Source of the DNA: Acanthornis magna
Taxonomy: Eukaryota; Chordata; Aves; Passeriformes; Acanthizidae
Length of the DNA stretch: 64,000 nt
Assembly (NCBI GenBank): GCA_036785705.1
Contig: JAWUZG010000970.1
Coordinates: 4,250,501-4,314,500, forward strand
Direction of reading: 5' to 3'
The notes beneath the pieces are model-generated. The model was not told where the DNA came from, did no database searches, and worked only from the letters and a program-made list of their open reading frames with translations. The position numbers were made by a program, and so were the translations under genes. Below are positions 37,601-50,200 of the stretch, piece after piece. The stretch's first letter is position 1, and every line of letters begins with the position of its first letter.

Positions 37601-40600
37601 GAAATGGTGGCAGCTATCAGGGGACTAAGTTTTACGAGCAATGGAGGAAAGAGCTCATTTAAGTAAGTTCCTTCCATGCCTTTACCACTTGGGCAGAAAT
37701 ACTGAGATCTGAACCATCATTTTCATTTATTTCAATAAGTTTTGATTTAAATTCTCTGCTGGAATGGTCTGGAATAAATTCTAGGTAGAAATGAAAAAAT
37801 GCCAGGAGGAATGGGATTATCTATAGTGATATGGTTCTTTTTTTCATTTCCCAGGTAAAATCTGTTCCTTTTCCAAGCATCCTTTGATGAAAATTCAGTC
37901 TCAAGTGTTGCAATAAGCAACATCTGTTACAGTGAAACAGAAAGTCACGTGTCAAACATTACACTAATGACTTGAAGTTGTTGCCATCTACTTTCTGTAT
38001 CCCGATCTGAGTAAAGTAAGTTTAGTGATAGCAGTCCTGTTCACACAGCACAGAAATCTCCACAAAAAGCACCACTGCAACCCTCTGGTAGGAAGATCAA
38101 GTATTTAAAAGCCAACAACATTATCTAAGGTCACCTCCATATAATCCTCCTCCAAAGCAGGTTAGAGAAACAGCAGAGGGATAATGAGGGGAAATGTAGA
38201 AAAATGTACGTTAAGCACAATTTTCTTTTTGAGCACACAGTTGAGGTTGGTTTTGCTTTCTGTTAGCCAAGGACAACAAAAGCCATAGCTGTGTGATAAA
38301 CATTTTTTTGAGCAAGCTGGACAGAAATGCCCTTTAAAATTAATCCGGGGGGGAATAGAAACTCTTTTACTTAGCAACAGTCTCTTAGTCCCTCGACCCT
38401 TCTGAAAGTCTATCCCTCCAAAAGAGGTGCCTCTAGTCCTGTTTGTTCCTTTTGCGCTGTCAGCTGGGAATCGTAGCTCTCAGCTAATTTCCAGTATTTG
38501 GGTACTGTTTTGTTATACAGCGGCACCAGCTATTCCCACAGGTCCTTCAAGGGGCCACATGCACTGTTACACTTCTTCATCCCATGCTGTCAATATAACT
38601 GTCCATATTCCCTACAATGGCAAGAAAATTACTTCTTAAAGAAGAATGCTTATGATCCCCCTGTATTTTAGACCATAAGTAGAACCTTGTGTCCCAATGG
38701 GCATTCAAAGAGCTGCTGGGCATGGCTTCTTGTGAAATTTCAGGGCACACAGTTCCTTCAGCAATCACATCTGATACAACTTCAATTCACATCTGCATAA
38801 GTTTAACACATCTCAGATCTTTTTGACAACACTAGTGTTTTTGCTGATGCTGAGAACATTTTGCTGCTAGTTTATATCCTTTCCTCAGGAAGCACAGAAA
38901 AACAAGCCAAAGCTTTAACTCTTCTAAACTTTTCTTTTTCTTTTGATACACATTTTACCCACAGGCATCTTGGTTACTGGCTGCACTTGCCAGTTCCAGA
39001 AGCACTTTGGAACCCTTCTCAAAGGATGCTTCTTCTGAAATTTCGGTTTGCAGAGAGATTGCTGAATAAAATACATTTATCTCTAACTTCTCCATATGGT
39101 CTTTTCTAGGAATACATACTATTCCTACCTTCTGCAGGCTACTAGGGTATGTGGGGAACTACCCACTGCACTGCAATACACGTTGTGTAGTCTGGCTCTT
39201 GAGAGAGGAGGGCTGTCTCTGTGACACTCTTCTGTGCTATTACACCACATCTAAAGCTTAAAGTGCTGGCATGAACTTACTGAAAACAAAGGAGAGATTC
39301 ACAGGTTGGTAAAAGCAAAAAAGAATCTGAGGAGCCTATTCCCACACCCTAGGGTGGTATCTGTGCTCACATGAAAATCTCTTGCTTCTGTTCCTATCTT
39401 TTGTGAAGAGGGACAGAAAGAGACTAGCTGCTGTGATCTACAACTGAAATACAGAAATGCTCTACAGGGCAAAGGAGTGGTAGGATAAACGTTACAACAG
39501 ACAAGCAGGCTCAGTCAGCACATTGTTGCAGGCAGATGACATGCCACCAGAAGAGAACTGCACTCCCAAGACAATTGTGGCGGGCCCACAACCTCAGTCT
39601 ATGTCAACTCTGTGGCCTGTAAGCCAAAGGTTTGCTTTTTTTCCCACTCCCTTGCATACCACATGGCATCTTCAGCCTTACACAATTACTGTCTTCTCCC
39701 TGGATCTTTGGGTGAGAGAAACAAAGTTGAGGGCAAACTACAGATAGTAAGAGATAGTATGTTAAACATTCAGTCTGAGAGCTGGACAGGGGTAAAGGCT
39801 TCTCTGACCCTGAAGAATGCTCCTGCCTCATTCAAACCAGCTTCCTTGAACCTCCTGCACATGTGACCGCAATCTGTGTCCAAGAACAGAGCAATTCCCC
39901 TTTCTGGCAATCCAGGTACTTTTTCTTTTTACTCATGCTCTCAGTCTTTCCTGGTCCCTGTGTCAAATGACTGTGGTTTTTCATGCAGTTCCTATTTTGC
40001 TGGAATTCATCCCTTCTAAGAGGCTGAAAAATTCCTTGTGTAACAGTTTGAAGGGAGGAAAAAGTCTCCACTGGATTACAGCTCATTGAATGTAGCAGAA
40101 GTCATTTAAATTAATGAAAATTATACTTAAACCCAGACTGTTCTGCAAGATAATTACTTTCACTGCAAGATCATTAGCTATTGTGCTGTTGTAAGTTATG
40201 TGTCCTCTAATGATGGCACAGTATCCAAACTGTGAGATATACACAATCAATTATAAAGCTGCTCTTGAACAATCTTCCATGTATACCAATATGCAACTTG
40301 CATTAAATTCCTCAGGTTAACTGGCCTGGGGCCTCTCTGCAGCAACACAGACTGTTAGAATCAAGTGTTCAGAAGAGATGATAGTTCAAAATGATTCTTC
40401 CTTAATGGAGAAGGACAAGAACTAAGAGGCAAAACTGGGCTAATGCCTATCTCCACAGACCATCAGAGAAACTGGGGATGGTAAAGATGCTAGATAATCC
40501 AATCTTTCTCTTGGACACAAAACAACATAGGAAGGGAAGAATTTTAATGGGTGAGGAAATGGGGAGGAAGAGAGTATGGGGAACTTGACCAAGCCAAGTT

Positions 40601-40674
40601 TTGAGTGCTCAGCAACATCCTATAGCAGTAGAATTCTACCTACATAAACAAAGGTGTAGGATAAAGGTAGCTTC
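34686..40674. other. Long unique stretch, no gene recognised
   Basis: About 6 kb of AT-rich sequence with no assignable transposon or gene. Open frames on both strands (for example 34971-35249, 36927-37247 minus, 38427-38639, 39523-39866) are short, overlap one another and show no recognisable domain. Confidence 0.45.
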
Positions 40675-40771
40675 GCTTCCCCTTCCCCTTCCCCTTCCCC
40701 TTTCCCTTTCCCTTTCCCTTTCCCTTCCCCTTCCCCTCCCCCTCCCCCTTCCCCTTCCCCTTCCCCTTCCC
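40675..40771 (+). repeat. (CCCCTT)n / (CCCTTT)n homopyrimidine tract, G4-prone on minus strand
   Basis: About 95 bases of C and T form units CCCCTT, then CCCTTT, then CCCCTT again. The minus strand therefore carries more than ten runs of three to five G separated by two or three A, which satisfies the usual G-quadruplex pattern many times over. The mirror-symmetric purine/pyrimidine bias also allows triplex DNA. It runs straight into the CpG island at 40772, so it may be part of the same promoter-like structure. The open frames across it encode only Leu-Pro or Gly-Arg/Gly-Glu runs. Confidence 0.9.
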
Positions 40772-40995
40772 GGGACGTGGACTCCGCACGGCCGGCCCGC
40801 ACCAGGAGAGGGCGCTCGGACACCAACCAAGCGCGGGAGTTGCTCTAATGAGCGCTGGCGGCTAATTAGTGCTGCGGTGCCGGCTCCCGTTCCGCGGGAT
40901 TAGCTCGCTCGCACGCACAGCCGGCTGCAAGCAGGACTGCGGTGGCCAGGGCGCGGGTCACAGGCGTTCTGGACTGCAGCGACTGCAGGTCATCT
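40772..40995. promoter_or_regulatory. CpG island, candidate promoter or enhancer
   Basis: By hand count about 26 CpG dinucleotides occur in about 225 bases, against a background where CpG is rare; G+C is about two thirds. That CpG density survives implies an unmethylated germline state, typical of promoters. It contains CTAATGAGCG and GGCTAATTAGTG, both with TAAT homeodomain cores, and GC-boxes such as CGGGCC/GGGCGC types. No TATA box is obvious. No coding exon with a clear donor site follows: CAGGTCATC at about 40985 is a weak donor. Direction of transcription is unknown. It could serve a non-coding RNA or an unseen first exon. Confidence 0.55.
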
Positions 40996-41894
40996 GCAGA
41001 AGCTTCTAGTTTTGCTTTCCTTTTTCACTATGCCTGCCCACTCTTCCCCAAGGCAGGGGAGCAGTGAGGCTATTCCTTATCCTGTGGTATTCCTGGGGTC
41101 TGTGAGTTTCCTCATTGAAACCACTGCTGCTCCTTTCCCAGCGTGCAGTAGCTACAGGGATGGACACACTGGGATGCCAGAGCTGATCCTGTACTGGTAA
41201 CAGCATGCCGGCTTCTGTCCTCTTGCAGCCCTCTCATATCCCATCTCTCCATTAGACCTGGCATGTATGAATCCTGAATGGTGAGGAGGCAGCCAAGGTG
41301 CTTCTGGAGCGCAGAACCCACATCCCACCCACCTGCTGTGTCAAGCTTTGGCCTCCCATGGTGCTCAGGATGCCAGAAGCATCCCTCTAATTCCAGCATC
41401 AGGAAGTTATGCACAGAAGACCTTGCCCTCGAGGTCCCTCTGCCCCCTCCCCCTAACCCATAATCTGATCCATGAGGTGTCACATACCGGACAGAAAAGG
41501 TGACATCCTTTGTCTCCCCCAGTCTAACCCCGAAGCCAGGTATAGTTCCAAAGTTGGCCTTGCTTTGCACAGGAAGTTGGGCGGTGACCCCCAAAGGGCA
41601 CTCCCAATTAAGACTGAGTCTTAATCAGTCTGCTTTTATTGCCCATAGCTCTCAATTTGATTTGATTATGTAAGTGTATATTTTAAAAACAACATTCTCC
41701 ATGCTTAAACTTACTTTTAGTTATTGTGACTATTATGAGGAGCCGAATTTAACTCAAAAGTAGGTTAACCTATGCTAAAGAAGGTTCATTTTACTTTGTT
41801 CCTGCAACTGCTCTGATAATATGGTGAGATGCTAGGCTTGACCTACTGGATGCTGATGTGAACTTGCACTTGGACTTCCCAGGAGTCCCTGGAC
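40996..41894. other. GC-moderate stretch downstream of CpG island
   Basis: The minus strand is open for 160 codons at 41112-41594, and shorter frames are open on the plus strand (41012-41200, 41278-41463). I recognise no domain in any of them. G+C is above the window average, which lengthens chance frames. It may be transcribed as part of an RNA from the CpG island, but nothing seen proves this. Confidence 0.35.
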
Positions 41895-42050
41895 AGACTC
41901 TGTGCCACATTTTGGTTTTCCATCTGCAAAATGCAGCTAACAGTTCCCTGCCTGGCAGGGGCAGTGGGCCTCAACCTTCTACGATTGCAAGATGAGTAAA
42001 GGCTACATCAGTGAAGGCCATATAGGTGCCAAGAGCAGATATCTCTCTAC
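41895..42050 (+). mobile_element. MIR-like (CORE) amniote SINE remnant
   Basis: The element carries the order TCTGTGCCACATTTTGG, then TTTTCCATCTGCAAAATGCA, then CCCTGCCTGGCAGGG and finally CATCAGTGAAGGCCATATAG with GTGCCAAG. This matches MIR-type amniote SINE 3' regions ('tgcctcagtttcc-catctgtaaaatgg', 'cctgcctcacaggg', 'ggccatataagtacctaag'). The tRNA-derived head with its A and B boxes is not clear. It is diverged and inactive, and shared ancestry with other amniotes is expected. Confidence 0.68.
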
Positions 42051-45000
42051 ATATTCAGACAGCTACAGACTTACTGTGACTCTATCAAGTTTAAACATTT
42101 TAAGATAAAAGCTGCTATTTCATACTTCTTAGTCTCAAGGAAATCCATAATAAAAACAAACCATCAGCACAGAAATAATTTGGATTATTCACACTCAGAA
42201 GAAGTGAGAAAAATCACTTGTCAAGGTCACTTTTGAGACTTTGACAGACTGAGGAGAAAACAAAAAAAAATCAAGCGTATGAAATCCATGACAGAAAAAA
42301 AGACATCGAATTAAAACTTCTTTTCCCATTACTTATTCAAAAGCAGAGGTAAATCCAGTGTTTTATCTCCGACTGAATATTCCTGCATGCTGAAAAACTG
42401 AAAATTAAAATTACTTTGTACATAACAGGCCAAATTTATCTTTTTCTAAATGCCTTAAGGAACAGGTCTGGGGTATAGATTTGGTCCAGAACATTCACTC
42501 TGGGTAAAAATCAGTTAATCTTTAAAGCACTGCATCCCTCATTTGCCATACATTGCTGGAGTGTCAGGAGACAAATGTCTCATGATTTACCCTCTCCTCA
42601 GTTCTCAGATCCTGGTCTAGTTCAAACTGATAAATTTGAAGATTGGCTAGCTTTTAACCCCTGGCTAGAGGTTTTCCTCCCAAGTGCTGGCCCACAGGAA
42701 ATTCTTGTTTTAAAATATGCTGGAGTGACACTAGCAGAGCCTTTCAATCAAAATTAAATTTTGATCCAGCAAAAGTGCAATGCTGGTCCTATTGCCAACT
42801 CATTCCCTTGTGTCAAAGTCTTAGAAATGCAGTTGCTTGTACATACACCAATAAGCACTACCACTCATCCACAGCCTCTTACAACAAGGATAGGCCTGAA
42901 CTACAAGATTCTGGTCTGGATCCAAAGTGTACCCTGTGTCTGTCTAATTCTTGATTTAGAGATTTTTTCAGCCACAGTTCTAATACAAAGAGTCACAGAC
43001 ACAGTCACAGAAACATAGAGAAACATGCACTTCCCTAAGTGGGAACTTTGAAACATATATGGGCTTAATTGGATCCTTATCCCCATAACTAATGACTGAA
43101 GGAGCATGGAACTCAATGCTACACACTGTGTGTAAAATGAGCTCTTCAGTACTACCTCGGCCTTGCTAACTAGGATGTATTTTGTGTGCGTGCCTGTCTG
43201 ATGCGGGCAAGCTGTACACTCAGTGGAACGGATTACTGTGGCAATGCTGCATCACTTACTTGCTGCAGAGAAGATCTGGGACCCTTCCTGTAGCAGATCA
43301 GTTTTTCTCCCACTTCTGCATTTCAGTGAACCCCTTTGGTCTGAGTCTTCCCCCTATGAGGTTGCTTCACTCCTCTGCGTCAGGGTGCATGTGTATGTTG
43401 CGTAAAGAGTGTGGGAACATTAGTGTGGAGTCTTTGTGCAGCAGCAAAAGTGTCTTATATCTGTGTTTTGCAAGTGTTTTGCAGGATATGGAGCATTTCA
43501 TATGCAAGTTATTAGCAAGATATATATACAGATAAGGACAGAGATCTAGATAAGCATCTGTATAGTTTTGGAAAATATTGACGCTTTCCAATGCAGGGGG
43601 TAATGCATTTTAAATTTACTAACACCAGAGAAGAGGCAAGACATCGTTCTTAGATGGTGTTTGAGGGATGCAAACAGTAGGTGAGTGCTTGGTTTAGTAG
43701 CTGGAGCAAAGCAGTGCTATATACATAAAATACAGTCGTGAAAACCTTTAACCAAGTATGACAAAATAATTTCTCATCCTATTACTTTTTAACCTTGTAT
43801 TTCACTCTTCATTTCTGCATTTGATTTCAAGTAACATATTTTTCCTTCTTTCTTTGAAATGAAATGGAGATCAAAGAGCATTGTAAATCCAGAGGATCTC
43901 TGTTACAGAGATTGCCAGTTAACTTTTGCTGCTGCTACCCTTTAACTGTAATAAAAACGTGAGAACACAGTACTGGAAAGGACCATCTGGAACCATCTGT
44001 GAACCGTTCTTGCACTGTAGGCTACTATGAATTAGATGTTTAATTGCAAACAGTGCATAGAACATCTACTCCACATGTCACAGGCCATGAAACAGTTCCT
44101 ATGTAACACAATTAAGAAAGATGATGAATAATAATGAGCATCCAGAACTACGATGTGCCATAGAAAGAATACAGCATCAAGCATCATCAGCATTGAAGTA
44201 CTGGGGGCTATCATCATTTTAGGGTAAAATGATTGTGAGAAATAAAGCATGAATTTTCCTGTAAGAAGGCAAACCCAAAAACATCGCAGCATCCACTACA
44301 CTGACCCAGAGGAATATTTTTTCTTTACTTCAAAACTTTGCAATCCATTTAGCTTGGAGTCTGTGAATCAGATTCACCTCCCACTCACTTACAGGAGAGG
44401 AGTTCGTGATGGAAGCATGTGTTATTGCCTGTAATTCATCTCCTTTTCATTTCCCCCATCAATAGTACTACAGTCACTCTATTTTACCCATCAGGAGTGT
44501 CTGTAAGAGATAGAGAAGCCCATGCAGTAGAAGTGCAACCCTGAGCCAACTCACATGACCTGCATCTGTACTACAAAGATCTAAGGGTGTTGTTGGAGTG
44601 CACTGATCTGCTGCCAGTGCCATTGTAAGGGAAATATAAGTACTTGAGGCTGTGTTAAAGGTATAGCTGAAAAAGACAGTGCATCAAAGATGCTGCTGTT
44701 TTATGGGCAGGGCTGAAAAAAAGCTTTTCTTCACATTCATTCCCAGTAAGTTTTACTCAGAGTGACTTTTTCATCTAAAAAGGAAAAGTAAAGGCTAATG
44801 GATTCTTTAACTGGATGGCTTTAGGGTCTGGGAGGGTATCTTCTAGGGTTAAGGCCAGACTGAATCCCAGCAGCTTCAGTTTGCCACAGTCATAAAACAG
44901 AGCTTAAAACAACTGACAAGACATTAAAAAAAAAAAAAAAAAAAGCAGTCTACAACTTCGTTTTCTCTTCTGTCATCCTTATGGGCCAATCAAGAAAAAT

Positions 45001-46275
45001 GTGGTCTGTGTAAATGGAAGATATTCCATAAATACATTGAGTGGAGCTTACAGTATCCCAAAGGGGCTATTCATCAACTCCAACAGGAAAATGCACTGGG
45101 AGGCCTTCACTAAATTAAAAAAAAAACAAAAAAACAAAAAACCAAAAAAAAGAGCTATCCACTTATCTCATCATTTGGTTATCTCTGATTTCAAGGAGTG
45201 AATAGAGAAATGTTAAGTCTTCACTAAACTTCAAGAAAGAGCTCCAAAACCCAGTGTCTCTTTTCTCCCCTAAGTACGGGAGAGATATCCAACAATTTCT
45301 ACAAGTACTATCTTGCATTAAAAATACATTTTAATTATGTTTAAATTACATAGGATTTAAATAATACTTTTGTACTCATTTAGAAAAAGATATTAAAACC
45401 CAGAGAAAGCAATTCAATACTCCACTGACAGACAGTTTGAAATACCATTGGTATGTACTAGTGTCCATTCTGCCTGAGCTTCAGCAGAATTTTTGTAATT
45501 AAATTTAAGATTATTTAGGGACTGTAAAGTGAAAAAAAATCTATCAGAGTTCAGTCTTACAAAACACTAAACATTTTCAAGACAGATTGAGTATTCTCAG
45601 TTTTATCTTAATCCAAATGAAAGCTGATGGTGTTCAGTATCTATCAGAAGTGCTCAGCACTTTGCAGGGTTAAGTCCCCCAAGAATACTGACAAGCCTTT
45701 AGAAAACACTCTAATAATGACCTCAGCCATGACCTGGAGGGACTATTTCTTGTGAGGCCAGAGATAATTCAGCCTCTGTGTGAGTTCACACTTGAGACTT
45801 TCCCGACCAGAAATGGTCAGGTTCTGCAAATTACAAGTTAATGGTCAAGTTTCAAGATACAAATTACTATCTGTTAGAAAGCAAGAGCTATAAATGAATT
45901 TTATTTGGAGTTGAACTATGGTGAAAAAAAGCATACCCTATCTGCAATGCCACTGTTCTCAGGAGACAGCTCCGATTGAGAAGGTCTGGAAAAGAAGAAC
46001 CTAATTATATTGACTCCACACTATATTAGATCTTTTGCATTGAATTGATCACTGATCTGTGGAGCATGCAAATAATGCATTTACACATTTTAAATTTCAC
46101 TGAAGTTTCACTTATTGTCTATAGAGCAAAAGGTGAAACTAAGCATACAAGCTGTAGAAATCAACTCAAATTTGTGGAATTTACTAAGACAGTTTTGAAG
46201 CCGTCCGATCCTTCTACGATCACAAATGAAACACAGCATTATGCCCTCCAGTAACTTTATAGTTAGATCCTTTAT
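42051..46275. other. Unique sequence, no gene recognised
   Basis: About 4.2 kb without an assignable transposon. Frames of 60-117 codons (for example 43182-43535 plus) have no domain. An A19 run lies at 44926-44944 and an A-rich run with C interruptions at 45117-45152; neither follows anything that looks like a processed gene copy. Confidence 0.45.
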
Positions 46276-47235
46276 AGTCTTTGTGGCCTGATGGTATTTA
46301 TCCCAGGGTACTCAAAGAGCTGGCTGATTTCATCACAAGACCTGTCTCAATGGCTTTTCAGTGGTCTTGGGAATCTGGAGAGGTCTCAGTCAACTGGAAG
46401 CTGGCAAGTGCCCCAATTTTCAAGAAGATCAAGAGGGATGATCCTGGTAACTATAGATCTGTCAGTCTCACTTCATTGCCTGGTAAAATTATGGAGAAAA
46501 TTATTCTGGAAGTTATTGAAAAACATTTCAAGTAATTGGTCACAGATAGCATGGCTCCATGAAGGGGAAGTCCTGCTTGTGAAACTTAATTTTGTTTTCT
46601 GACAAGGTTACCCACTGAGCTGACCAAGGCAAGCCACCTGTAATATTTTTGTATCTCAGTAAATCTTTCCATACTGTCTCTCACAGGATCCTTCTGGACA
46701 AAATGTCCAGCCCACAGCTGGATAAACACATCATGCAATGGGTGAGCCACTGGCTCATGGATTGGACACAAAGGATTACAATGAATGGGGTGATATCAGA
46801 CTGGGGACCTGTCACTAGTGAGGTTCCACAAGGCTCCATCCTCAGCCCTGTGCTATTCAACATCTCCACAAATTAGCTGGACGCAGGATTGGAAGGGATA
46901 CCAAACAAGTTTGCCAATTACAGCAAATTGGGAGAAGCTGTTGACTCCCTCATAGGCAGAGAGGCCCTGCAGAGAGACCTGAACAAATTGGAAGGCTGAG
47001 AAATCAGCAACCCTATGAAGTTGAACAAAGACAAGGACCAGATTCTGCACCTTGGACAGGGCAAACCTGGATGTATGGACAGAGAAGGGAATGAGATGCT
47101 GGAATTTGGGGGTTCCTGCTTGGTGGAAAGTTGAATATGAGTCAGCAGTGCCCTGGCAGCCAGGAGGGCCAACCATGTCCTGGGATGCATCAGGAATTGG
47201 ACTCTATGGTCTTTTCCCCTTTTCTAGTTGAGCAC
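46276..47235 (+). mobile_element. CR1 LINE RT fragment with internal 3' deletion
   Basis: The plus strand opens with DGIYPRVLKELAD and continues with SGEVSVNWKLA, IFKK and DDPGNYRSVSLTSLPGKIME (CR1 RT domains). After a frameshift it gives LSKSFHTVSHRILLDKM, VTSEVPQGSILSPVLFNI, FANYSKLGEAVDS and LHLGQG. The catalytic FADD is changed to FANY, and stops and frameshifts are frequent, so it is dead. At about 47190 it jumps from the LGCI-like segment to TTGGACTCTATGGTCTTTTC, which resembles the distal 3' tip of CR1 ('ttggactagatgatctt'). The C-terminal ORF and most of the 3' UTR are missing, either by deletion or by a rearranged integration. The 5' side is truncated as is usual. It is older than the copy at 16032. 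Confidence 0.88.
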
Positions 47236-50200
47236 AAATAGCTCAGAAGTGAAGGGTGACAACTTCTAAACATCACACCTCTGCTGTGCAGGACTTTTGG
47301 AAGAATACCAAGCAGGTGGAACTATGACGGAAAGTTAGATCAGCAGGAGACAACTGTGAAGCAAGAATTGGTCAAAGAGGCAAGACTGAAGAAAATAATT
47401 TGTTGAAAGTATGCTTAGGCTTATGAGAACGATAATGATTGCAACTGGGCAGATATCTGGCCTTGTTTGTTCTCCCAAATGCATTATACCTATCCCAGTA
47501 TTAATCATTCAGCCTTTGACATACTGGTCAAAGAACCTCTTTTCCATCAGTCTCTCTCATTTACACAGATACCTTTCACCTAATGATCGCCCATCCATAT
47601 CAGTTTAACTGGATGCAGAATGGTGGCACTCCCAGAAGGCAAACTGCTACACTTTTTATAGCTGAGCTTGTATGATTAAATCTCTCAGAATCAGAATACT
47701 ACAGCATATAATGAACTTGCATCTTGTCAAATGAAAGGGACAGCCAAGTGACAGAAGGTAGTGGCTTAATATGACACTGCATTATAATGCAGATCTGGAG
47801 AATAAAATTCAATTGAAATTATTTGGATGGAAAATGTTCAGTCATATGCAAGTTCTTTTCCAGAAAAAATGTTGACTTGGCTGTGCTGAAGCTTAGTAGA
47901 AAAGGACAATTTTCCTTTATATCTTCCCTGGGCAATAAAGACAGAAAAAGTACCTGCAATTTCTGTCCCAGTAGAAGTGCCAATCATTCAGAAATTGACA
48001 AATGGGGTTTGAAAACACTTTTCAAATTACATTCATAATGATAGTATGAACATTTAGAAAAAATAAAAATGGTTGAAGTAATAGAAAATTTCATAACTAT
48101 TTCCTTAATATTTTATCCAGGTTTGTTTCTTTTTTTTTTTTTTTTTTTTTCCTAAACTTAGATTTTTACTTTTTTATTCTGTTGCAGCTGGATAAATTTG
48201 AAAATATTCTAACAGCTTTCATGCCTTATTCTCTTCTGCCAGTCCTGAGGACTTCTGTAGACCCAAACGATACTTTCCTTTTACCAGGGACCTGTATACC
48301 ATAAAAAAGTATTTGGAAAAGGCTCCAGATCTAACTGGGCAGATAAGGATAGGAGAAGAAAACTAGGATTATGTAGAGAAGCTGTTATAGGAAAGGAGCT
48401 AAGTATGCATGAACAAGACTGCCTTTTGGAGATAAAGAAGTGTGAAGTTATATTGAGTCACACAGACTTTATGAATTTCCTGACTCCTTTTGAAGAAAAC
48501 AGCAAAAGGTCCTTTGTTCAATACAAATAATCAAATAACAAGAATTACTGCTGTGGAGGAAGGGTGGGACAGGACTCAAGATGTGGCTTCAATAATGATT
48601 TGAGTGTCTTACTTCAGTTTTCAAGCAAAGATGCAGATGTTGAGCCTAAAGGGTAAGGTTATAGACTGAATGCAAATGAGATTTTGTAATGGATACCTCT
48701 GAAGCAAAACCAAAACTGAAACAGCTAAGCATGCTCAAATCACGAGGTAACTGCCACCCCTTTTTTTTTCTTTTTTTTTCCTTTTTTTTTTTTTTTTAAT
48801 TTTTTTTTTTAATTGGCCTGTTAAACAGTAAGCCTGGTAACAATCTGTTAATCAATCTGTCAAGCTGTGGGAGCACTGAATTACTGGCAAAGTTTGAATG
48901 TGGCTGCCAGAGATAACAGGGGGAAGTGTGATCCAGGCAAAAAAAGGACATTTGAGTGATCTCATGAGGACTTTAAAAGAAAGAGTAATTGAGGGCATGC
49001 ACCTACATGCAGCTGAGTAATAAAAAGTGAACAGTTTCTTCAAAGGTACTGTGTGACAGAACATCCACAAATCTTTCTTTGATTTTTACAACAATTTCCT
49101 AGAAAAGTACAACAGTTTGTATTCAAGAAAACATTTTTTATGATGCTGCAACAGAAATTATTAGGAACTTTAAGAGGCATGGTACTTTAAATCTCAGTCA
49201 TGACCCAGAATGGAGTACGGAGAACTTTTGATATTTTCAAATCTTCTCCTCTCTGGTGAGTAGGACTTCTTTCCCAGTGATTTTCTCAGGAACAAAATCC
49301 AGATATTTTAATTAAAATCTTCAGGAACTTTAAGAGAATATGGTGCAGTGATGGTTGAAAATGGGACCTGTGATTAGTTAGAACTAACACGACATTTAGA
49401 AAAAAACTTTGAAAGACAGCTACAAAGGCCAGAGATAATGGCTGCAATGATATTTATGTTACTGGCAATCTAAGCTGTCATTGGAAGAGACTTCAAATCC
49501 TGAGTACAAAGAAGAAATATCCAAGCACAAAGATGCTAATCAGGAGTGATACCCAGCTTGGCAAACATTATTACTGCATCAGAGTTAAAGAAACTCAGTC
49601 CTAAAAGATAAGTTTAACAGGTGGAGGAGTTATCTGTCTATTGCACAGTACCAAACATGCCAGATCTGATGGCACTGAGCATAAAACCACTGAAATCGAA
49701 ATATGTGAAGTGTGACCACAGCTGGTGGATCTCACTGACCTACGATGACAGCGTCAATGCCTCTAACAAACTCAGGAGTCCCTTGACCCCTTCTTGACTG
49801 GCATGAGGGATGGTAACCAGCACACAGTCTTCCCAGTGGTCTGTGTACTTTTCTCCCTAAGGTCTCAGGAGTTGTAACAGCCTCGGTCACTCTGTGAGCT
49901 CTAAGAAGCATTATGTTCCTACTGGGCAATCTCTGCCTTATAGCACAAAAAGAGAGACTAGTTTCAAGAAGAGCAGAAACCTGTTTTCAAACAAGTATCT
50001 CTGGAGAGACAACTCCGCAAGAGCTCAAAAATAATAAATGAATGTCAGTCTGAAACCAAAATAAGATGCAAAGCCCTTGACAAGGAGGCTTTCACAAGAA
50101 AAGTGACAAGAAAACATTTAGCAAGACACCACAGGAGCTGAGGGCTGCTGTACTGGCCTGGTGCACCTTAATGTGAAAAAAGGTAGCCTCAGTCACTATT

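Noticed and set aside
40601..40903. Open frames of 60-100 codons across the C/T tract on both strands
   Set aside because: They encode Leu-Pro or Gly-Arg/Gly-Glu repeats from the simple repeat; no gene evidence.
44926..44944. A19 run as the tail of a processed gene copy
   Set aside because: No open or gene-like sequence precedes it, and no flanking duplication was seen.
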